Below, piece after piece: positions 56,584-64,000 of a DNA stretch of 64,000 nt (position 1 is its first letter; each line of letters begins with the position of its first letter). Origin of the DNA: Chimonanthus salicifolius. Its lineage: Eukaryota; Streptophyta; Magnoliopsida; Laurales; Calycanthaceae. The stretch lies in the NCBI GenBank assembly GCA_013350335.1, contig CM023541.1:67035390-67099389 (forward strand). Direction: 5' to 3'. The notes below the pieces were generated by a model. The model searched no databases, was not told where the DNA came from, and saw only the letters and a program-made list of their open reading frames with translations. Made by a program: the position numbers and the translations under genes.

Positions 56584-56590
56584 TTTATAA
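56584..56590 (+). promoter_or_regulatory. TATA box of EPRV segment G
   Basis: TTTATAA within GCTCCATCTTTATAAGGAGC. One base weaker than the copies at 27741 and 51836, with the same inverted GCTCC/GGAGC flanks. Confidence 0.65.
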
Positions 56591-56704
56591 GGAGCTCTGT
56601 GCTTTCATTTTAGATCATCGACATTTGAAATTAAAATATAGAAGCTGTAAGTGTGAGCTTGTAAGTCTGAAGTGTGCTAAAGCTTGGAGTCCTGTACTCA
56701 GTCT

Positions 56705-56777
56705 GTAAGTAATAAAACTTTTATAAGTTTGGTATTATAAGTTTGTTATTATCTAATCATGTTGTTTTTCTTTATAG
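56705..56777 (+). other. Candidate leader intron containing the poly(A) signal, segment G
   Basis: GTAAGT at 56705-56710, AATAAA at 56711-56716, a CTAAT branch-like motif near 56752, a T-rich tract and AG at 56776-56777: 73 nt. The ATG of small ORF a follows 3 nt after the AG, at 56781. Confidence 0.5.
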
Positions 56778-56780
56778 AAC

Positions 56781-57011
56781 ATGTCGAATCATCTTGCTTT
56801 ACTTAAGAAGTATTATGATGATGTTCGAACATTGAGAAAAATAGAAATTCTCCTTGAACACATACGACAACACCTGCAAATATGCACTCATCGAAATAAC
56901 CCATGACATTAACGATATGAAAGACGAAGAATAATTTTAATTCAAGCCTATGCTGTGTTCCAATTAGAAGTATTCAGGACAGAATCAAAATTACAAGCAA
57001 TGGCTTTCTGA
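56781..57011 (+). pseudogene. Small ORF a of EPRV segment G, two in-frame stops
   Basis: It begins MSNHLALLKKYYDDVRTLRK, is rich in Leu, Lys, Arg and Glu, and is likely helical. TGA and TAA codons occur mid-frame (near 56906 and 56912), but the frame then continues (RRIILIQAYAVFQLEVFRTE) to TGA at 57009-57011. That stop is separated by one base from the ATG of ORF b. I do not recognise the family. Small helical proteins ahead of the polyprotein are known in badnaviruses and caulimoviruses, but homology is not shown. Confidence 0.65.
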
Positions 57012-57012
57012 G

Positions 57013-57249
57013 ATGCCTCCTCGTTCTGTTAGGAGAAAAGAATTATTGCGTGATCTTAGACGTTGTGAAAATCAGCTTAGAAGATTAGAAAATGCTATCC
57101 GACAAATAGACGAAAATATAGCTGCAGGAAGATATCTTGTTATCCGCATACATACTATTAGGAGATCTATGTTAGTATCCTTGTGTAATCGTGTAAGAGA
57201 ATATTGTAACCTTTTGAATGAAGAATTAGAATTATTATCTCGTGTCTAA
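57013..57249 (+). CDS. Small ORF b of EPRV segment G, intact 78-residue basic helical protein
   Basis: The only intact viral frame in the window: ATG at 57013 to TAA at 57247-57249. The protein starts MPPRSVRRKELLRDLRR, is rich in Arg, Leu and Glu with heptad-like spacing (LRRLENAIRQIDENI), and ends ELELLSRV. Net charge is positive, and no signal peptide or membrane segment is seen. Two frameshifted copies (28135-28372, 52194-52426) show that it is a real viral gene. The upstream ORF a stops one base before its ATG, which suggests coupled or leaky translation. Function unknown; virion-associated or nucleic-acid-binding coiled-coil protein is a guess from position and composition. Confidence 0.75.
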   Translation: MPPRSVRRKELLRDLRRCENQLRRLENAIRQIDENIAAGRYLVIRIHTIRRSMLVSLCNRVREYCNLLNEELELLSRV

Positions 57250-57325
57250 AGCTTTGCAAGGTGAATTATATCTATTAGCTATGATCTGGGGCTGATCCCA
57301 TCCAATCCTCTTTAAAACTTTTGTA
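57250..57325 (+). other. End of EPRV segment G at the telomere-like array
   Basis: A short remnant of the ORF c region and the following UTR (compare 52427-52545) ends at about 57320-57325, where TTTTAGGG units begin. The joint shares a TTTT-type stretch, so the exact base is uncertain. Confidence 0.7.
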
Positions 57326-60300
57326 TTTTAGGGTCTAGGGTTTTAGGGGTTTAGGGTTTTAGGGTGTAGGGTTTAAGATTTTAGTATTTTGGGGTTTAGG
57401 GTTTAGGGTTTAAGGTTTAAGGTTTAGGGTTCTGCGTTTAGGGTTTTAGGGTTTAAGGTTTAGGGTTCTGTGTTTAGGGTTTTAGGGTTTAGTGTTTGCG
57501 TTTTAAGGTTTTAGGGTATTAGGAGATGGGTTTGCGGTTTAGGGTTTTAGGGTTTAGGGTTTTACGATATAGGGTTTTAAGGTTTAGGGTTTTAGGGTTT
57601 TATGGTTTTAGGGCTTTGGGCTTTTTGGGTATAGAGTTTTAGGGTTTAGGGTTTTCGGATTTTTGGGTTGTAGGGCTTTAGAGTTTAGGGTTTAGTGTGG
57701 TTTAGGGTTTTAGGTTTACGTTTAGGGTTTCGGATTTAGGGTTTCGTGTTTTAGGATTTTATGGGTTTAGGGTTTAGTGTTTAGGGTTTATGGTTTTAGT
57801 GTTTTAGTGTTTACCGTTTTAGGGTTATAGGTTTTATGGTTTTAGGGGTTTAGGGTTTAGGGTTTAGGGAATTAGGGTTTTAGGGTTTTAGTGTTTTAGG
57901 GTTTAGGGTTTTAGGTTTTAGGCATTTAGGGTTTAGGGTTTAGGTTTTAGCGTTTACGGCTTTAGGGTTATGGTTTAGGGATTAGGGTTTTAGGGTTTAG
58001 GGTTTTTGGGTTTTATGTTTTAGGGTAGGGTTTTAGTGGTTTGTGTTTAGGGTTTTAGTGTTTAGGGTTTTGGGTTTGGGGTTTAGGCTTTTAGGGTTTA
58101 GGGTTGTAGTGTTTTAGGGTTTAAGGTTTTAGGGGTTTAGAGTTTTAAGTTTTAGGGTTTTAGGGTTTGGCGTTTAGCGTTTTAGGGTTTTAGGAGTTCA
58201 GGGTTTAGGGTTTTACTATTTAGGGTTTTCGGGTTTAGGGTTTTAGGATTTTAGTGTTTTAGGGTTTAGGGTTTTAGGGTTTAGGGTTTTAGGGTTTAGG
58301 GTTTGGGGTTTAGGGTTTAGGGTTTGGGGTTTAGGGTTTTGTGCTTAGGCTTTAGGGTTTTAGGGTTTAAGTGTTTTAGGGTTTAGGGTTTTAGGGTTTA
58401 GGGTTTTAGGGTTTTAGGGTTTTCGGGTTTTAGGAGTTTATGGTATAGGGTTTTAGGATTTAGGGTTTTAGGGTTTTGGGTTTAGGGGTTTGGGGTTTCG
58501 GGTTTCGGGTTTAGAGTTTTAGGGTTTAAGTGTTTTAGGGTTTAGGGTTTTAGGGTTTTAGGAATTTATGGTATAGGGTTCTAGGATTTAGGGTTTAGGG
58601 GTTTAAGGTTTTCGGGTTTAGGGTTTTAGAGGTTTAGGGTTTTAGGGTTTTATTGTTTTAGGGTTTAGGGTTTGGGGCTTAGGTTTTGGGGTTTAGGGTT
58701 TAGGGTTTTGTGCTTAGTCTTTAGGGTTCTAGGGTTTAAGGGTTCTTGGGTTTAAGGTTTAGGGTGTAAGGTTTTAAGGGTTTAGGGTTTAGGGTTTTGG
58801 CTCTTTAGGGGTTTAGGGTCTAGGATTTAGGGGTTTAGGGTTTTTGGATTTTAGGGGTTTAGGGTTTAGAGTTCAGGGTTTAGGGTTTTAAGGTTTTAGG
58901 GTTTAGGGTTTAGGGTTTAGGTTGTCAGGGTTTATGGTTTTAGGGTTTTAGTATTTTGGGCATTAGAGTTTTAAGGGTTTAGGGTTTTCGGGTTTTAGTG
59001 GTTTAGGGTTTAGGTTTTTAGGGTTTAGGGTTTAGGGGTTTAGGGTTTTAGGCTTTTAGGGGTTTAGGGTTTAGGGTTTTATAGGTGTCGGGTCAAGGGT
59101 TTAGGGTTTAGGGTTTTAGGATTTTAAGGGTTTAGGGTTTAGGGTTTAGGTTTATGGGTTTACGATTTTTGGGTTTTTGGGTTTTAGGGTTTTAGGTGTT
59201 TAGGATTTAGGGTTTAGGGTTTTAGGATTTTAGGGTTTTAGGATTTTAGGGTTTTAGGGTTTTAAGGGTGGTTTTCGGTTTTAGGGGTTTAGTGTTTTTA
59301 AGGTTTAGGGTTTAGGGGTTTAGGGTTTAGGGTTTTAGGATTTAGGATGTAGGGTTTTAGGGTGTTTGTGTTTTGTGGTTTAGAGTTTAGGGTTTTAGGG
59401 TTTTAGGGATTTATGATTTAGGGTTTAGGGTTTTAGGGGTTTACGGGTTGAGGGTTAAGGGTTTATGGTTTATTGGTTTTAGTGTTTTTGGATTTAGGGT
59501 TTAGGGTTTTATGGGTTTAGGGTTTTAGGGTTTAGGGTTTAGGATTTTAGGGTTTTAGGGTTTTAGGCTTTAGAGGGTTTTAGGGTTTTAGGCTTTAGAG
59601 GGTTTAGGGTTTAGGGTTTAGGGTTGTAGGGTTTGCGGGTTTCCGGTTTTAGAGGTTTAGGGATTTAGGGTTTTAGGGTTCAAGGGTTTTGTGTTATAGG
59701 ATTTAAGTTCTTAGGGGGGGGTTTAGGGTTTAGGTTTTAGGGTTTTAGGGTTTTAGGGTTTAGGGTTTAGTATTAAGGGTTTAGGGTTTAAGGTTTACGC
59801 TTTTAGGGTTTTATGATTTAGGGTTTTATGGTTTAGGCTTCAGGGTTTAGGTTTTGGGGTTTAGGGTTTAGTGTTTAGGGTTTAGGGTTTAGGGTTTAGG
59901 GTTTAGAATTAGGGTTTAAGGTTTCGGGTTTATGGTTCAGAGTCTACGGTTTAGAGTTTTTTGGTTTTAGGGTCTAAGGTTTAGGGATTGGGTTTAGGGT
60001 TTAGGGTTTAGGGTTTAGGGTTTTAGGGTTTAGGGTTTTAGTGATTTAGGGGTTTAGGGGTTAGGGATTTACCATTTTAGGGTTTAGGGTTTTAGGTTTA
60101 TGGGTTTTAGGGTTTAGGGTTTAGGGTTTAAGATTTTAGTATTTTGGGGTTTGGGGTTTAGGGTTTAGGGTTTATGGTTTAGGGTTTAGGGTTTAGAGTT
60201 TAGGGTTTTAGGGTTTTAGGGTTTAGGGTAGGGTTTTAGGGTTTAGTGTTTAGCATTTTAGTGTTTTAGGGTTTAGGGTTTTAGGGGTTTACAGTTTAGG

Positions 60301-63300
60301 GTTTAGGGTTTTACAATATTGGGTTTTAAGGTTTTAGGGTTTAGGGTTTTAGGGATATAGTGTTTAGGGTTTTGGGTTTAGGGTTTAAGGGTTCAATGCT
60401 TTTAGGGCTTTGGGTTTTTGTGGTTTAGTGTTTTAGGGTTTAGGGTTATAGTGTTTTAGGGTTTCGGGTTTAGGGTTTTAGGGTTTTAGTGTTTAGGGCT
60501 TAGGGTTTAGGGTTTTAGGAGTTTAGGTTTTAGGTTTAGGGTCTAGGCTTTAGGGTTTAGAGTTTAGGGTTTTAGGGTTTTAAGGTTTTAGGGTTTAGGG
60601 TTTAGGGTTTTAGGATTTTAAGGGTTTAGGGGTTTAGGGTTTAGGGTTCAGGTTTTAGGGTTTTCGGCTTTAGGGTTTTAGGGTTTTTTGGGGTTTATGA
60701 TTTAGGGTTTAGGATTTAGGGTTTATCGTTTTTAGGGTTTTAAGGTTTTGGGGTTTAGGGTTTAGTGTTTTAGAGTTTTCGGTTATAGGGGTTTAGGGTT
60801 TTAAGGTTTAGGGTTTATGGGTTTAGGGGTTTACGGTTTTAGGGTTTAGGGTTTTATGGTTTAGTGTTTTAGGGTTTTAGGGCTTTAGTGTTTGATGGTT
60901 TAGAGTTTAGGGTTTTAGGGTTTTAGGGATTTAGGATTTGGGGTTTTGGATTTTAGGGGCTTAGGATTTTAGGGTTTTGGGTTTAGGGTTTACGGTTTAT
61001 TGTTTTTGGGTTTTAGGATTTTAGGGTTTAGGGTTTAGGGATTTAGTATTTAGTGGTTTATGGTTTACGGTTTAGGGTTTAGGGTTTAGGGTTTTAGGCG
61101 TACAAGGTTTTAGGGGTTTAGGATTTAGGGTTTAAGGTTTAGGGTTTAGGTTTTAGAGTTTAGGGTTTTTGGGTTTTAGGGGTTAGGGTTTAGGATTTAG
61201 GGTTTAGGGTTTTAGGGATTGGGGTTTAGGGTTTTAGGGTTTTATGGTTTAGGGTTTTAAGGTTTTAGGGTTTGAGGGTCTAAGGTTTTAGGGGTTTATG
61301 GTCTTATGGTTTTAGAAGCTTTGGGTATAGGGTTTTAGGGTTTTAGAAGTTTTGGGTATCAGGGTTTAGGGTTTTAGGGTTTAGGGTTTTAGGGTCTAGG
61401 GTTTAAGATTTTAGAATTTTGGGGTTTAGGGTTTAAGGTTTTAGGGTTTAGGGTTCAGGGTTCAGAGTATAGGGTTTTAGGGTTTTAGGGTTTAGGGTAG
61501 GGTTTTATTGTTTAGTGTTTAGCGTTTTAGGGTTTTAGGGTTTTTGGGTTTAGGGTTTAAGGTTTAGGGTTTAAGGTTTAGGGTTTAAGGTTTTAGGGTT
61601 TAGGGTTCAGGGTTCAGAGTATAGGGTTTTAGGGTTTTAGGGTTTAGTGTTTAGCGTTTTAGGGTTTTAGGGTTTAATGGTTTTAAGGCTTTGGGGCTTT
61701 TGAGTTTTAGGGTTTTAGGGTTTAGCGTTTAGGGTTTTAGGGTTTTAGTGTTTAGGGCTTGGGGTTTTGGGTTTCAGGAGTTTAGGGTTAGGGTTTTAGG
61801 GTTTTAGGGTTTAGGGTTTAGGGTTTAAGGTTTAGGGTTTTATGGTTTTAGGGTTTAGGGTTTATAGTTTTAGGGTTTTAGGCTCTACGGTTTAGGGTTT
61901 AAGGGTTTAGGGTTTTAGGCATTTAGGGTATTAGGGTTTAGGATTTTAGGGGTTTAGAGGGTTTAGGGGTTTAGGGTTTAGGGTTTAAGAGTTTAGGGTT
62001 TAGGGTTTTAGGGTTTTGGGGTTTAGGGTAGGGTTTTAGGGTTTAGGATAGGGTTTTAGGGTTTAGGATTAGGGGTTTAAGGTTTTAGGGTTTAGGCATT
62101 TTGGGTATTACAGTTCAGGGTTCAGGGTTTAGGGTTTAGGGTTTTAGGGTTTATGGGTTTTGGGGTTTAGGGTTTAGGGCTTAGCGTTTTTGGGTTTTAG
62201 GTTTTTAGGGTTTAGGGTTTTATAGTTTTAGGGTTTAGTGTACAGTTTAGGGTTTTAAAGTTCACCGGTTTAGGGTTTTAGGGTTTAGGATTTTAGATTT
62301 TAGCGTTTTAGTGTCCAGGGTATAGGGGTTTAGGGTTTAGGGTTTTAGGCATTTTGGGTATTACAGTTTAGGGTTTGGGGTTTAGGGTTTTAGGGTTTAA
62401 GGGTTTTAGGGTTTAGGGTTTAGGGTTTTAGGGTTTTAGGGTTTAGTGTGTACGGTTTAGGGTTTTTGGGATTTAGGGTTTAGCGGTTTAGGGTTTTAGG
62501 GTTTAGGATTTATGATTTTAGTGTTTTAGTGTTTAGGGTATAGGGGTTTAGGGTTATAGGGTTTAGGGTTTTGGGTTTTAGGGTTTTAAGATTTTACGAT
62601 TTTAGGGTTTAGGGTTTTAGGGGTTTTGAGTTTAGGGTTTAGGGGTTAGGGTTTTAGGGTTTCAAGGTTTAGGGTTTTTGGGTTTTAGGGTTTAGCATTT
62701 AGGGTTTGGGGTATTAGGGTTTTAGGCATATATGGTATTAGGGTTTTAGGGTTTAGGGTTTAGGGTTTTAGGCTTTTAACGTTTTACGGTATAGTGTTTA
62801 GGGTTTAGGTTAGAGGTTTAGGTTTTAGGGTTTGGGATTTAGGGTTTAGAGTTTTAGAATTTTAGGGGTTTAGGCTTTCGGGTTTTGGGTTTACGGTTTT
62901 AGGTTTTTAGGGTTTCAGCGGTTTAGGGCTTAGGATTTAAGGTTAGGGTTTTGGGTTTTAGAGTTTAGGGTTTTGCGGTTTTAGGGTTTTAGGGTTTTAG
63001 GGTTTAAGATTTTAAGGTTTTTGGCTTTAGGATTTAGGGTTTAGGGTCTAGTATTTAGGGTTTTTGGTTTAGGTTTTAGGGTTTTAGGGTTTTGGGTTTA
63101 GGGTTTATTGTCTTAGAGTTTTAGGGTTTTAGACGTTTAGGGTTTTAAGGTTTAGCGTTTTGGGGTTTAGGGTTTAGGTTTTAGGATTTTAGGGTTTTAG
63201 GGTTTAGAGTTAGGGTTTAGGGTTTGGGGTTTAGAGTTTAGGGTTTAGGGTTTTAGGGTTTTAGGGGTTTAGGGGTTAGGGTTTAGAGTTTAGGGTTTAG

Positions 63301-64000
63301 GGTTTAAGGTTTTAGGGTTTTAAGGTTTTAGGCTTTTAGGGTTTTAGTGTTTACAGGTTTAGGGTTTATGGTTTGGGGTTTAGGATTTAGGGTTTAGGAT
63401 TTTAGGGTTTAGGGTTTTGGGTTTGAGCGTTTTAGGGTTTAGGGTTTTGGGTTTGAGCGTTTTAGGGTTTAGGGTTTAGGGTTTGAGGGTTTTAGGGGTT
63501 TAGGGTTTAGGATTTAGGGATTAGTGTTTAGCGTTTAGGGTTTTATGGTTTTAGGGTGTTAGGGCTTAGTGTTTTACAGTTCAGTGGTTTGGGGTTTAGC
63601 GTTTTAGGGTTTAGGGGTTTACTGGTATAGGGTTTTAGGATTAGGTTCTTAGGAGTATAGGGTTTAGGGTTTAGTATTTACGGTTTTGGATTTAAGGTTT
63701 ACGCTTTTAGAGTTTTTTGGTTTAGGTGTTAGGGTTTGGGGTTTAGGTTTTTGGGTTTGGGTTTGGGGTTTAGGGTTTAGGGTTTAGTGTTTAGGGTTGG
63801 AGGTATAGGGTTTACGGTTTAGGTTTTAGGGTTTGGGGTTTACTGATTTAGGGTTTAGGGTTTAGGGGTTTAGGGTTTAGGGTTTAGGTTTTTCGGCTTA
63901 GGGTTTAGAGTTTGGGGTTTTGGGTTTTTGGGTTTTGGGTTTTAGGGTTTTATAGTTTAGCATTTAGGATTTAGGGTGTAGGGTTTAGGGGTTTAGCGTT
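57326..64000 (+). repeat. Degenerate telomere-like repeat array, at least 6.7 kb
   Basis: TTTAGGG and TTTTAGGG units with many point variants, G-rich strand on plus, running to the window end. Blocks recur, for example the segment with GGGTTCAGGGTTCAGAGTAT near 61445 and again near 61605. No gene or other feature is seen. Orientation and degree of decay match the 7216-12418 block, so the two may once have been continuous. Confidence 0.95.

Overview
The window is repeat-rich nuclear DNA of a land plant, most likely an angiosperm. The signs are chromovirus-type Ty3/gypsy debris, long degenerate arrays of the plant telomere unit TTTAGGG, and several broken copies of a plant pararetrovirus (Caulimoviridae) that uses the tRNA-Met primer site TGGTATCAGAGCCA. 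I see no intact host gene, tRNA or rRNA. Two runs of exactly 100 N (3519-3618, 53828-53927) are scaffold gaps, so order across them is not proven.

Layout. 1-3518: a minus-strand chromovirus (LTR, then integrase and chromodomain remnants) cut by two other LTR starts. 3619-12418: degenerate telomere-like DNA holding a complete 3327-bp solo LTR (3889-7215) with a perfect 5-bp target duplication. 12419-14159: a piece of another LTR. 14160-57325: a mosaic of about eight endogenous pararetrovirus (EPRV) segments, seven plus-strand and one minus-strand, interleaved with six minisatellite arrays. 57326-64000: telomere-like DNA again, in the same orientation.

Joining overlapping segments gives a viral order of: TATA box, short leader with a candidate 67-73 nt intron, three small coiled-coil-like ORFs (called a, b and c here), a large ORF1 (movement protein, capsid, CCHC zinc knuckle, aspartic protease, reverse transcriptase, RNase H), ORF2 overlapping the end of ORF1 by 11 nt, the tRNA-Met primer site, conserved hairpins, and the TATA box again. 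Adding segments suggests about 8.5 kb. MP-to-RNase H in one ORF followed by an unknown ORF2 resembles florendovirus-like or petuvirus-like elements; the three small ORFs and the primer site lying upstream of the TATA box are less usual. Every large ORF is broken by stops, frameshifts or deletions. Only small ORF b at 57013-57249 is intact.

The most novel feature is the minisatellite. Its 9-bp unit is TCCAGTTCG/TCCAATTTG, arranged in roughly 297-bp higher-order repeats. Both main units lack stops in all six frames, so the arrays create long low-complexity ORFs (Ser-rich, Val-Gln-Phe, Cys-Pro-Val, Leu-Asp-Glu/Lys and others) that are best read as by-products. Each array reads in the same sense as the viral piece it joins, and one array runs straight into an inverted piece of the Ser-rich start of the movement gene, which suggests a viral origin for the repeat.
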